Source of the DNA: Bacillus sp. FJAT-29790
GTDB lineage: Bacteria > Bacillota > Bacilli > Bacillales > Cytobacillaceae
NCBI RefSeq assembly: GCF_019039215.1
Contig: NZ_JAHNZZ010000001.1
Coordinates: 957,658 to 1,021,657 of the forward strand
Direction of reading: 5' to 3'
DNA: 64,000 nt
Shown piece by piece: positions 51,380 through 60,172 of this stretch. The position numbers were made by a program, and so were the translations under genes. The notes beneath the pieces are model-generated. The model saw nothing but the letters and a program-made list of their open reading frames with translations, was not told where the DNA came from and ran no database searches. Each line of letters begins with the position of its first letter. Position 1 is the stretch's first letter.

Positions 51380-53152
51380 ATGATTAAAGCATTGGTAATT
51401 GTTCCTTATGAGGGACTATATGAAATGATGAAAGAGATCGATCAAGAAGTTGAAGATATTCAATTACACATCGAAATAGGTAATTTACATGAAGGAGTAG
51501 CTATTGCAAAGAATGCTGAAAATAACGGCTATCATGTCATAATCAGCCGTGGTGGTACAGCCTCATTGATTCAGGAGGCTGTATCTATTCCGGTGATTGA
51601 CATTCCGGTGTCTGGCTATGATGTATTGCGTATTTTAACACTAGTTAAAGGATTTTCAAGTAAAGCTGCTATCGTTGGATTCTCGAATATTACACAAGGT
51701 GCTGCCACGATATGTAAGCTTCTTGATTTTGACATTAAAACATTAACGATTACAAAAGAGATTGAGGTTAAAGAAAAATTAACGAATTTAAAAAAACTTG
51801 GCTATGAAGTGGTCATTGGAGATGTAGTTACAGTTCAAGCTGCGAAGCAATTAGGTCTAACAGGAGTCCTAATTACATCTGGAAGGGAAGCTATTCTTGA
51901 TGCATTAGAAGAAACGAGAAGGTCATATCGTTTATTCTCGCGCTTGCAACAGAATGTTTCTTTATTTCAATCTATTCTCGATTGTAACGAACAAGCAATC
52001 GTTGTTTTTAATAGAGAAGAGAAAATTGTTTATGAGAATGAACGTTTCAATAAAGAATTTCATTGGATGAACTTAGAGAATTCGACTGATGTAATAAACT
52101 TGATTCAAGAAACAGCCTTAACAGGTGAAAAGCAAACAAAAACGCTTCACATCAATGAGTCATTTTGGAAAATAACCGCATGTCCGATAGAAGATGCTAT
52201 TGTTTTATACGTTGAAAACAGCCTTCCTAATCAAGTTCTTGTACAGGATGGGAACATGAACTTGAATGCAATTGAATTTCATACAGTTACTTCTTATATC
52301 CCTATTTCAGGAAAAAGTGAACAGATTCAGAAGGTACTAAAGGAAATAGATCAATTTAGTAAAAGTGAAGAACCTGTGTGGATTATGGGGGAAGAGGGCA
52401 ATGGAAAAGAACTAGCGGCCCACTCTATATATTTTAAAAGGAAAACAATGAGTGAAACATTGATCACATTGCATTGTGACTTATTAAGTGAAGAACAACT
52501 GAAAGGTTTAATGAACGAAGCCTTTTTTCAAAAATACGCCAATGGGGTTATTTACTTAAAAAACATTGATAAATTAAACTCCTATCTGCAAAATGAATTA
52601 TATCATATACTCAAGAATGAAAATGAAAAAAAGGTGCAATGGTTGGTGTCTTCTAATGAAACCATTGAAGAAAAGGTTAAAAATGGCACATTTCATCGAG
52701 ATTTATTTCATACATTAGCGCAATTGAAAATTCATATCCCACCATTGAGAGAACGTAGAAATGATATTGAGGATTTGGTTCATGTATTTATTTCTGAATT
52801 ACATCCAAAATACGGAAATGAAGTAGTTGGGATTCGACAGGATGCACTAGAGGAACTAACCAATTATGATTGGCCAGGAAATGTAGAACAACTTAAACAA
52901 GTAATCGAGCAATTATTTTTACAATCACATTCTTATTTTATCGAGAAGAAAGAAGTTGAAACAGTTTTTTATCAATTAGAGCAGCAAGAGAAGAAGAATG
53001 ATGCATTAATACCAATCGATATAACTGGCACATTAGAAGAAATCGAAAAACAAGTAATAACAAAAGTCCTTGAAGAGGAAGGATTGAATCAATCAAAAGC
53101 AGCTAAACGGTTAGGGATAAACCGCTCTACATTGTGGCGCAAGCTAAAATAA
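51380..53152 (+). CDS. PrpR_N-type regulator with degenerate AAA+ domain and Fis-type HTH
   Basis: A 590-residue cytosolic regulator. ATG 51380 is chosen for AAGGGGA before it. Residues 1-180 are a PrpR_N sensor domain (VIISRGGTASLIQEAVSIPV; DIPVSGYDVLRIL), known to bind carboxylic-acid effectors. A PAS-like middle follows. The AAA+ region (~310-530) keeps Walker A GEEGNGKELAA and the arginine-finger region FHRDLFHTLAQLKIHIPPLR. It lacks GAFTGA and has Walker B altered to IYLKNID (LDE lost). The C-terminus LNQSKAAKRLGINRSTLWRK is an HTH_8/Fis domain. So it probably acts without sigma-54, controlling the sugar-acid genes around it. Confidence 0.85.
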   Translation: MIKALVIVPYEGLYEMMKEIDQEVEDIQLHIEIGNLHEGVAIAKNAENNGYHVIISRGGTASLIQEAVSIPVIDIPVSGYDVLRILTLVKGFSSKAAIVGFSNITQGAATICKLLDFDIKTLTITKEIEVKEKLTNLKKLGYEVVIGDVVTVQAAKQLGLTGVLITSGREAILDALEETRRSYRLFSRLQQNVSLFQSILDCNEQAIVVFNREEKIVYENERFNKEFHWMNLENSTDVINLIQETALTGEKQTKTLHINESFWKITACPIEDAIVLYVENSLPNQVLVQDGNMNLNAIEFHTVTSYIPISGKSEQIQKVLKEIDQFSKSEEPVWIMGEEGNGKELAAHSIYFKRKTMSETLITLHCDLLSEEQLKGLMNEAFFQKYANGVIYLKNIDKLNSYLQNELYHILKNENEKKVQWLVSSNETIEEKVKNGTFHRDLFHTLAQLKIHIPPLRERRNDIEDLVHVFISELHPKYGNEVVGIRQDALEELTNYDWPGNVEQLKQVIEQLFLQSHSYFIEKKEVETVFYQLEQQEKKNDALIPIDITGTLEEIEKQVITKVLEEEGLNQSKAAKRLGINRSTLWRKLK

Positions 53153-53439
53153 CAGCTTGCGTTTTTTTGTGCACAAAACGGTATGGATTGATGCAAATAG
53201 AAACATAATAATAATTTATTAAAAAATCTTTATAAATATATTGCTAAATGCAACGCTTTTGTATTATGATTATTGCTGTAAGCGTTTGTAGTGTTCGGAA
53301 GTAAAACGATATATAAATGTTGCAGAATTAACATCAAATACAAAAACTTATTATGCAATATAGAATAGGCGATATAAGCCGAATTAAAAAGACGCAATCA
53401 ATATAAACTATTATTACGTTAAAGGGGGTCGGGGGTTAG
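53153..53439. promoter_or_regulatory. promoter/operator region of the DUF1537 kinase operon
   Basis: Contains AAATGCAACGC (53246-53256), AATGTTGCAGAA (53316-53327) and a cre-like TGTAAGCGTTTGTA (53277-53290). The two TTGCAAC-type boxes face each other about 70 bases apart with the cre-like site between, a layout fit for a substrate-responsive activator plus CcpA control. Confidence 0.45.
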
Positions 53440-54759
53440 GTGAAACTAGCAATTATAGCAGATGATTTAACAGGCGCAAGTGATTCCGCTGTCCAATTTG
53501 CGAAACAAGGGTTAAATACGACAGTGCTATTTTCAAATACACAATTACAGTCAACGCATTTAAGTGCAGATGTCATTGTCTTAAATTCCGATAGCCGTGC
53601 ATTAAATTCTGAAAAGGCCTACGAAGTAGTTTTTAATATATCAAACCAACTGAACAACTTAAACATTTCAAATGTGTTTAAGAAGGTAGATTCAACGATG
53701 CGGGGAAATATTGGCCCGGAAATTGATGCGGTAATGGATGTATTTAAGATTAATACATCGTTTGTTGTACCGGCTTTTCCGAAAAGCAATAGAACGACAA
53801 TAAATGGAATACATTATGTCGATGGTGTGCCTCTTGAGGAAACCGAAATTGCACATGATCCCGCCTGCCCAGTAAAAGAAAGTCATCTACCTACCTTGTT
53901 GCAAGAGCAAAGTAAGCGGAAAGTTGAATTAATTTCAATTTCTGATGTGCAAAAAGGAAAAAGCCATTTATATGAAAAAATGAACACGTTGGCTTCAACT
54001 GCACAATCAAAAATTATTATCATTGATGCAACAACTGATAAAGAACTAAAAACAATCGTCGAAGCTGCTCAATTATTAAATGAGAAGTTCCTTTGGGTTG
54101 GCTCAGCTGGAATTGCATCACATCTTTCCAGCACAGGCAATTCTGAAGAATCGTTACGTAAGGTGCAGGTAGGTGAAAGACTTCCGGTGTTAGTTGTAGC
54201 TGGAAGTGTAAAGTCCATCACTCATCGACAAATTCAAGAGCTTAAAGAAAAACATAACGCTGAAGAAATTGTTATTTCCCCAGAAGAATTCTTTTATGAA
54301 GATAGAAGAAAACTTGAAATGGAACGCATTGTTAAAGCAGGTCAAGCCTTACTTGAAAAAGGTGATTTAGTGGTATCTACCAATCGTGAGCAAGAGACGA
54401 TAAATAGAGTTAAGGATCTCCAACAATCTCTAGGTTTATCGAACTTTGATGTAGGCCATACAATTGCTGAAGCGATGGGAGAAATCGCTGGTCAATTAAT
54501 TGAAAGTAAGCGTATTTGCGGTGCTGTTTTAACAGGTGGAGATATTGCAGCTGCAACATGTAAAGTATTAAACGGTGAAGGAATACAAGTCATTGGTGAA
54601 GTCGAAGCGGGTATTCCTTATGGGAAATTGTTCGGCGGTTTATATGATGGTTTACCGCTTGTTACGAAAGCCGGTGCATTTGGAACTGAACAAGCACTTG
54701 CAAAAGCGCTTCAAACAATTACTGAACTAAATGCCCACGAAAATACTTGTAATTCATAA
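53440..54759 (+). CDS. dtnK: four-carbon acid-sugar kinase (DUF1537 / DtnK-OtnK family)
   Basis: A 439-residue cytosolic kinase from GTG after GGGGGTCGGGGGTTAG. The N-terminal substrate domain begins VKLAIIADDLTGASDSAVQF and has FKKVDSTMRGNIGPEI; the C-terminal nucleotide-binding domain has LVVAGSVKSITHRQI, ICGAVLTGGDIAAAT, EAGIPYGKLFGGLYDGLPLV and TKAGAFGTE. These are the signatures of the kinases that 4-phosphorylate D-threonate, D-erythronate or 3-oxo-tetronates. The neighbouring PdxA2 points to the D-threonate/D-erythronate type. Dtn naming is by family and context. Confidence 0.88.
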   Translation: MKLAIIADDLTGASDSAVQFAKQGLNTTVLFSNTQLQSTHLSADVIVLNSDSRALNSEKAYEVVFNISNQLNNLNISNVFKKVDSTMRGNIGPEIDAVMDVFKINTSFVVPAFPKSNRTTINGIHYVDGVPLEETEIAHDPACPVKESHLPTLLQEQSKRKVELISISDVQKGKSHLYEKMNTLASTAQSKIIIIDATTDKELKTIVEAAQLLNEKFLWVGSAGIASHLSSTGNSEESLRKVQVGERLPVLVVAGSVKSITHRQIQELKEKHNAEEIVISPEEFFYEDRRKLEMERIVKAGQALLEKGDLVVSTNREQETINRVKDLQQSLGLSNFDVGHTIAEAMGEIAGQLIESKRICGAVLTGGDIAAATCKVLNGEGIQVIGEVEAGIPYGKLFGGLYDGLPLVTKAGAFGTEQALAKALQTITELNAHENTCNS

Positions 54760-54879
54760 AATGAACTGAAATTGAAGCTTTTATACTAATATGAGCTGTA
54801 GAAAATGGTACGACCGCTTTTACAGAATAAGTGTTAAATTAAGCGGACAAAATAAGATGTGAAACGGGAGGAAATAATT

Positions 54880-55878
54880 ATGGCTATCAAAAAACCAATA
54901 ATTGCTATTACAATGGGGGATCCCTCAGGAGTCGGCCCTGAAATTATTGTTAAATCTTTGAATGATAAAAACATTTATGAAAATTGCCGTCCATTTGTCA
55001 TTGGCGACCTTAAAATTCTTAAAAGAGCTTTAGAAGTAACAAATATAGATCTTCAACTAAATGGCATTTCAAATCCTGAAGATGCAAAGTGCCAATATGG
55101 AACAATCGATATTATCGATTTAGATCTAGTTCCAGAAGATTTACCGTGGGGCCAAGTTTCTCCTGTAGCTGGTAATGCAGCATTTCGCTATTTAGAAAAG
55201 GCAATTAACTATGCCAATGAAGAAAAAATCCAAGGAATTTGTACAGCTCCTTTAAATAAAGAAGCGCTCCATAAAGCAGGCCATATTTACCCTGGACACA
55301 CTGAAATATTAGCAGAATTAACAAATACAAAAGATTTTGCGATGATGTTATCAGCTCCTGGTTTAAGAGTTATCCATGTGACCACACATATTGGTATTAT
55401 TGATGCAATTAAGAAAATCAACGTTGATCGTCAATATACAGTTATTAAACTTGCACATGAGACATTACAAAAAGCAGGAATTAAATCTCCTCGAATCGCA
55501 GTTTGTGGGATTAACCCTCATGCTGGAGAAAATGGTCTTTTTGGAAATGGTGAAGAAGAAGAAAAAATTATTCCTGCTGTAGAAAAAGCTCAGGCAGAAG
55601 GAATTAATGTACAAGGGCCACTTCCAGCAGATACATTATTCTTTAGAGCAAAACGTGGTGACTTTGACATTGTTGTTGCACAATATCATGATCAAGGACA
55701 TGGACCAATTAAAGTTTTAGGTCTTGAAGCTGGTGTTAATATTACTGTCGGCCTTCCAACGATTCGTACAAGCGTTGACCATGGAACTGCTTTTGATATC
55801 GCTGGGAAAAATATTGCGGACGAGCTATCTTTAAAAGAAGCGATTCGTATGGCGATTGAATTAGCTCCTGAGAAATAA
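54880..55878 (+). CDS. pdxA2: 4-phospho-D-threonate/D-erythronate dehydrogenase (PdxA2)
   Basis: A 332-residue dehydrogenase. ATG 54880 follows GGGAGGAAATAATT; the upstream ATG at 54859 lacks a site. It has PIIAITMGDPSGVGPEIIVK, HTEILAELTNTKDFAMMLSA, VCGINPHAGENGLFGNGEEE and QYHDQGHGPIKVLGLEAGVN, the metal-binding His set of PdxA. Vitamin B6 PdxA is not expected in Bacillus, which uses PdxST, so the catabolic paralogue that oxidatively decarboxylates 4-phosphotetronates to DHAP is the better call. It follows the DUF1537 kinase by 120 bases and ends at a terminator. Confidence 0.88.
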   Translation: MAIKKPIIAITMGDPSGVGPEIIVKSLNDKNIYENCRPFVIGDLKILKRALEVTNIDLQLNGISNPEDAKCQYGTIDIIDLDLVPEDLPWGQVSPVAGNAAFRYLEKAINYANEEKIQGICTAPLNKEALHKAGHIYPGHTEILAELTNTKDFAMMLSAPGLRVIHVTTHIGIIDAIKKINVDRQYTVIKLAHETLQKAGIKSPRIAVCGINPHAGENGLFGNGEEEEKIIPAVEKAQAEGINVQGPLPADTLFFRAKRGDFDIVVAQYHDQGHGPIKVLGLEAGVNITVGLPTIRTSVDHGTAFDIAGKNIADELSLKEAIRMAIELAPEK

Positions 55879-55939
55879 ACTGAAACATCCATCAGTGGAG
55901 AATTCTACCCGTTAATGCGGGAAAAAATAATGATATCTA

Positions 55940-55979
55940 AGCAAGGGATCAATGAAAGATCTCTTGCTGCCTTTTTATA
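55940..55979 (+). terminator. terminator after pdxA2
   Basis: AGCAAGGGATC pairs with GATCTCTTGCT, then CCTTTTT. It suggests that the LarA-like gene has its own promoter or depends on partial read-through. Confidence 0.82.
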
Positions 55980-56036
55980 TTAAGTTTTATTTAAAAAAAT
56001 CAAACCTTTATTTGTATAGTTTGAATGGAGTGTAGG

Positions 56037-57290
56037 ATGATGACTTTTCCGAAGTTTGCAAAAATAAGACAAAAATTTCAAGTAAACAGTTTAGAAAATA
56101 TCCCTGCTACGATTACAGACCAATTTCAGCATGTGAATGCAGATGAAAAAATTAAGCCTGGAATGGAAATTGCGATCACCGTTGGAAGCCGGGGGATTGC
56201 TAATATTCCATTAATCGTCAAAAGTGTTGCTGATGAAATCAAAAAAAGAGGCGCAATCCCATTTATAATCCCAGCAATGGGAAGTCACGGTGGAGCGACA
56301 GCAGAAGGGCAAATTGAAGTATTAGAAGGTTTAGGAGTTACAGAGGAATCAACAGGGTGTGAAATCCGTTCATCTATGGATGTTGTTGAGATTGGTAAAA
56401 CATCAGCGGGTATTCCTGTTTATCTTGATAAACATGCTTATCATGCAGATGGAATTATCATTATGGGCCGCGTTAAACCTCACACTGATTTTAAGAAGGA
56501 AATCGAGAGCGGTGTTTTGAAGATGGCATCCATTGGAATCGGGAAGCATAAACAAGCACTTGCATTACATACATATGGGATTGAAGGAATCCGTGATATG
56601 ATGCCTGATGTAGGAAAAGTAGTGTTTAAGCAACCAAATACATTGTTTGGAGTAGCTATTGTTGAAAACGCACATGAAGAAACTGCAATCATTGAAGCTA
56701 TCGAATCAGATCGAGTTGAGGAACGTGAAAAAGAATTATTGGTAGAAGCATTTAAATTGATGCCTAGCTTACCGATAGATGAACTGGATATTTTAGTAGT
56801 GGATGAAATCGGCAAGAATTTCAGTGGCACAGGGATGGATACGAATATTATTGGTCGTATTCGTGTATTAGGAGTAAAAGAACCGAAAAAACCAAATGTG
56901 AAATATATTATTGCGTCGAATTTAAGTGAAGCTTGCCATGGTAATGCGCTCGGAATTGGCTTGGCTGATTTAACAACTAAGCGTCTCTTTGACAAAATTG
57001 ATTATAAAGCAATGAATGAAAATGTTGTCACAAGTACATTTTTAGATCGAGCTAAAATTCCGATTGTTCTTGATAATGACCAGGAAGCACTGAAAGCAGC
57101 TCTACGTGCTAATTGGGGTGTTGCTTCCGAAGAGGCAAGAATTGCCAGGATTCCAAATACTCTTCATATTGGGGAATTATTTGTATCTGAAGTCATTTTT
57201 AATGAGTTGAAAGATAAAGAAAATATCGAAGTAATAGAGGATCTGCACGAAATGAAGTTTGATGAAGACGGTTATTTTTGGCCGATGTAA
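56037..57290 (+). CDS. LarA-family (nickel-pincer) hydroxyacid racemase/epimerase homologue
   Basis: A 417-residue protein (ATG 56037; GGAG seven bases before). It has AITVGSRGIANIPLIVKSVA, PAMGSHGGATAEGQ (His of the LarA NPN-cofactor site), GRVKPHTDFKKEIESGVLKM (His and Lys positions equivalent to His174/Lys184), ASIGIGKHKQALALH, and a C-terminal DUF2088-like half (ASNLSEACHGNALGIGLADL). Unlike true lactate racemases it has PHTDF in place of HxxAGF, so it belongs to a divergent branch. With larE upstream and a C4-acid kinase beside it, I infer C2 epimerisation of threonate/erythronate-type acids. Cofactor assembly requires LarB and LarC from elsewhere. Confidence 0.82.
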   Translation: MMTFPKFAKIRQKFQVNSLENIPATITDQFQHVNADEKIKPGMEIAITVGSRGIANIPLIVKSVADEIKKRGAIPFIIPAMGSHGGATAEGQIEVLEGLGVTEESTGCEIRSSMDVVEIGKTSAGIPVYLDKHAYHADGIIIMGRVKPHTDFKKEIESGVLKMASIGIGKHKQALALHTYGIEGIRDMMPDVGKVVFKQPNTLFGVAIVENAHEETAIIEAIESDRVEEREKELLVEAFKLMPSLPIDELDILVVDEIGKNFSGTGMDTNIIGRIRVLGVKEPKKPNVKYIIASNLSEACHGNALGIGLADLTTKRLFDKIDYKAMNENVVTSTFLDRAKIPIVLDNDQEALKAALRANWGVASEEARIARIPNTLHIGELFVSEVIFNELKDKENIEVIEDLHEMKFDEDGYFWPM

Positions 57291-57769
57291 CAGGCACCTT
57301 TTTGAGGATAATCTTTTAAGATATAGCAAACATTAAAAAACGGCTAACGGTTTCCGATAAGAGAGAGAAACAATACAATTAGGGTATCAATTAACAGACT
57401 AATTCGCATAGCGAGGTAGTCTGTTTTTTTATTGTTATATCAATTCAACAAGGACAATAGTTGTTGTCCGCCATAAAATTGATATGCTAAAATTACTGCT
57501 AAATCATATGTTAAAATGTTGGATATTTGACTTTTGAAATAAAGGACATTTTGTATTAGAGGAAATTTAAGTGAGTAAATTTCACAATGTATTTAACTAG
57601 ACCAAAAAACGAATAAAATAATATTTTGTTATCGCTATTATTCCGATTAAATCGGATAATTAGATATATATAAAGATATTGTTCGTTTTTTAATTCAAAA
57701 AAGCCTTTATGAAATTCATTCAAGTAACAAATAATTGAACAAGTACGTCTTATTATATGGGGTATCAAA
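57291..57769. other. intergenic region after the LarA-like gene
   Basis: Holds the terminator at 57394-57431 and otherwise AT-rich sequence without a credible frame. The right end carries the GGGG site for the lipoprotein gene. Confidence 0.5.
57394..57431 (+). terminator. terminator of the LarA-like gene
   Basis: ACAGACTA pairs with TAGTCTGT around GCGAGG-type loop sequence, then seven T. Confidence 0.82.
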
Positions 57770-58159
57770 ATGAATAACCTCATATTAAGCCTAATGCTGA
57801 TGGTATCTTTGTTCTATTTATCAGGTTGTGTTGATTCGGAAACCAAAACCTCGGCTTCGAGACATCCAGACGCAGAAGAAGTATTGCGTCTGGATGAAAA
57901 TGCAAATATTTTTCAATGGGAAGGGTTAATTTATAAAACTGATATTGATTGGGTAAACGAATTAGAACTTTCCAAGAAAGAATTGGTTGGCGCGATTACA
58001 GAATTATTTACAAATCAAGACACTAAATCATTTAAAAATGGTATGGCGAACAAATTACCAATAGGTACAAAAATTTATTCTACAAACGAAAGTGAAGGCA
58101 TTTTTATTGTTGAATACAAGGGTGAAGAAAAGTATTATTTATCCCTAGTTGAGGGGTAA
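57770..58159 (+). CDS. small predicted lipoprotein
   Basis: A 129-residue secreted protein. Signal peptide MNNLILSLMLMVSLFYLSGC ends in lipobox LSGC (Cys 20). The mature part reads VLRLDENANIFQWEGLIYKT, SKKELVGAITELF, LPIGTKIYSTNESEGIFIVE, similar in feel to DUF3221-like Bacillus lipoproteins that sit on the outer face of the membrane. Function unknown. Monocistronic. Confidence 0.8.
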   Translation: MNNLILSLMLMVSLFYLSGCVDSETKTSASRHPDAEEVLRLDENANIFQWEGLIYKTDIDWVNELELSKKELVGAITELFTNQDTKSFKNGMANKLPIGTKIYSTNESEGIFIVEYKGEEKYYLSLVEG

Positions 58160-58267
58160 AAGGGGTAAAAGGGGTTAAGGTTAGTATAAAAACACCACCC
58201 CATAATTCCGATGCTGTTTTTGATATTTAGTGTACCTATTAAATTTACTGCTATTTACCTTGTTATT

Positions 58268-58375
58268 TTAACTAATTTTATTGATTTTCTCTCCCAATAA
58301 TCCATTCGGTACGTTGTTGCTGTAGCCCATTATGATAATTCTTACTGCTGCATTGATATCTGTTTTACTAATCAC
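58268..58375 (-). pseudogene. possible TnpB-type transposase C-terminal relic
   Basis: On the minus strand a short frame reads VISKTDINAAVRIIIMGYSN and NGLLGEKINKIS before a stop. D-x-N-A-A-x-x-I resembles the DRDxNAAxNIL segment at the end of IS200/IS605-type TnpB proteins. Only ~35 residues and no zinc CxxC, so this is tentative. Confidence 0.3.
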
Positions 58376-58466
58376 CTTTACATATAAGTCTTTTAAGAAT
58401 CATCAGGTTTAGGCAAATGAGACTGAATAAATTATAATGATCAAAACAATGGGTATTAGATTGTCG

Positions 58467-58640
58467 TATGGAATATCTCAAGTTAGATATCCTAGCTCAC
58501 GGGATAATTAAACGCTCCTATTGGACCGAGATGAGTCGATTTCCTGGTTCGTGGGCCTATTAAGCGATTCTATTGGACCGAGATGAGGGGATTTCCAAGC
58601 TCGTAGGCCTATAAAACGCTTCTATTGGACCAATATAAGT
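58467..58640. repeat. second 52-bp-period repeat cluster
   Basis: TATTGGACCG recurs at 58519, 58571 and 58623, exactly 52 bases apart, with CGTGGGCCTAT/CGTAGGCCTAT between. It shares the CTATTGGACCG core and the period of the array at 57-330, though the rest of the unit differs. At the left edge the partial unit GCTCACGGGATAATTAAACG starts near 58490. Confidence 0.88.
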
Positions 58641-58713
58641 TTCAATGAGTAAAAAGGGGAATAGTTATATTTTCGATATGTTTAAATGGCGATAAGCATC
58701 TGGAGGGAGTTGG

Positions 58714-59217
58714 ATGAAAGAATTAAGTTTGTTATTGACAGAGTTATTTTGTCTACTATTATTAACAGCCTGTAATAATAAAGAGCCACTAATAGAAATT
58801 GAAATGAAAGTTTCTCCGATAAGTGATGAGGCATACGGTGTAGTTGGTGGCACTAAAGTTTTGATTGAACCAAAGCAAGAGGACTTTAAAATACTTGACT
58901 TTAAGTTTAATATGGAACACACAGATGTTGTGACAAATCGGCAAATTGAGATGTTTGAGGATTGGAAAAAAACGCTTGATAGCATAGATGAAATTCAGCG
59001 TTATTGGAATGGAAGTGCTTCAGAAAAAGATAATGCATCTGAAAATTTTGCGGAATATAAACAAGAAATTGTTTTTTACGCAAAAGGATTATCTGACGAG
59101 GATATAAAAAAAGCGTTTAAAGATGCTAAGATTACAGTGGCATGGACAGACAATAATAATGAACAAAAAGAAAAGCAATACAATATAACTGATTTAATAG
59201 AGTTTGGTTCCGAATAA
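58714..59217 (+). CDS. predicted lipoprotein, unknown function
   Basis: A 167-residue protein with signal LSLLLTELFCLLLLTAC (lipobox LTAC) behind GGAGGGAG. The mature part contains VSPISDEAYGVVGGTKVLIE, a strand-rich segment, then QIEMFEDWKKTLDSIDEIQR and EIVFYAKGLSDEDIKKAFKD with a WTDNNN-type end. The immunoglobulin-like feel recalls other Bacillus cell-surface lipoproteins. No family recognised. Downstream ~330 bases have no gene. Confidence 0.75.
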   Translation: MKELSLLLTELFCLLLLTACNNKEPLIEIEMKVSPISDEAYGVVGGTKVLIEPKQEDFKILDFKFNMEHTDVVTNRQIEMFEDWKKTLDSIDEIQRYWNGSASEKDNASENFAEYKQEIVFYAKGLSDEDIKKAFKDAKITVAWTDNNNEQKEKQYNITDLIEFGSE

Positions 59218-59545
59218 ATGGGTTTTTATTCCATTACTGAGTTGTTTTACTTCAATAAAGAGTAAAGCCTTTTTCTTCTTCAAGTGATGAAGCAGGTTAA
59301 TCAAAAAAGGTGAAAACGGAATTGGGAGCGAAATGTAAATGAAGGATGGGGAGAAAACCATCACTTTTTGGTTAATTGCACCTGTTTTCTAATTAGCAAT
59401 TCTAAGCGGTTAGTGATATATACATTGGATCGTATCCCTATGTATAGACAAACTCTTGCACAGTATGTTATTAAATTGGAAATAGCCTATTATGTATTAG
59501 AAAAAGCTAGTGCCTAATTCATTTATTTTAAAGGAGGAAAACATC
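59218..59545. other. intergenic region upstream of SRPBCC gene
   Basis: A 25-codon frame (MYRQTLAQYVIKLEIAYYVL, 59439-59516) lies just before the gene without a ribosome site. GATGGGGAGAAAA at 59346-59358 is identical to the inner part of the inverted repeat at 60044-60056; it could be a solo element end. Right end: AAAGGAGGAAAA. Confidence 0.4.
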
Positions 59546-60028
59546 ATGATAGCAAAGATTGAAAAAGTTGAAAGCGGCTATAAAGCAACCTTTGAGCGTC
59601 TTTTTATGCACCCCGTTGAAAAAGTATGGAAGATGCTTACAGACAATGAACAATTAGCAAAATGGTTTTCCGAACTACGGGTCGATGAACTTCGTAAAGG
59701 CGGTTTTATTAAGTTTGATATGCAGGATGGCACCTTTGTGGATATGGAAATTATCGATCTCAACGTATTTTCAGTATTGGAATATACATGGGGTGAAGAT
59801 ATTGTTCGTTTTGAGCTAGAACAAGAATCAGATGGCTGTAAATTAATTTTGATAGAAAAGATCAAGGAAATGACAAATCATACCCCAAAAGACCTTGCAG
59901 GATGGCATGTATGTCTTGATGTCATTAATAAACTACTTGACGGCAAGACTATAGGTTCACGAGAAGAAGAGTGGAAAAAATGGTACGAGCAATATGTGCC
60001 CGCTGTTAAAAAAGCATCTGAAAATTAA
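59546..60028 (+). CDS. SRPBCC-superfamily (AHSA1-type START-like) protein
   Basis: A 160-residue soluble protein; ATG 59546 is 7 bases after AAAGGAGG. It opens with FERLFMHPVEKVWKMLTDNE and LAKWFSELRVDELRKGGFIK, the AHSA1/Aha1-C start, and continues through VLEYTWGEDIVRFELEQESD and GWHVCLDVINKLLDGK. These proteins bind hydrophobic ligands in a deep cavity; many Bacillus homologues pair with an ArsR regulator, which is missing here. The stop codon abuts the inverted-repeat-bounded element that begins at 60031. Confidence 0.87.
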   Translation: MIAKIEKVESGYKATFERLFMHPVEKVWKMLTDNEQLAKWFSELRVDELRKGGFIKFDMQDGTFVDMEIIDLNVFSVLEYTWGEDIVRFELEQESDGCKLILIEKIKEMTNHTPKDLAGWHVCLDVINKLLDGKTIGSREEEWKKWYEQYVPAVKKASEN

Positions 60029-60130
60029 TTAACGGGTTCGGTTGATGGGGAGAAAAGTGCTAAAAACAATGTATTTAACAACATAATTAGCATATGTTTT
60101 AACAGTGAATTAGCAATATAAATAGCAAGT

Positions 60131-60163
60131 AAAAACGCTCAGAACTATTCTGAGCGTTTTTTC
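60131..60163. terminator. terminator inside the element, left side
   Basis: AAAACGCTCAGA pairs with TCTGAGCGTTTT around ACTAT, with a T-run on the plus strand and an A-run on the other side, so it can act both ways. It closes the DUF6518-like gene on the minus strand. Confidence 0.85.
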
Positions 60164-60172
60164 CATAATATT

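Larger units (their letters stand above)
58160..58713. other. intergenic region with transposase relic and repeat cluster
   Basis: Contains the possible TnpB C-terminal relic (58268-58375, minus strand) and the 52-bp-period repeats (58467-58640). No other gene. Right end: GGAGGGAG site of the next gene. Confidence 0.5.

Noticed and set aside
56480-56995. 171-residue minus-strand ORF inside the LarA-like gene
   Set aside because: Shadow frame antisense to a well-supported gene, Ser-rich random-looking translation.
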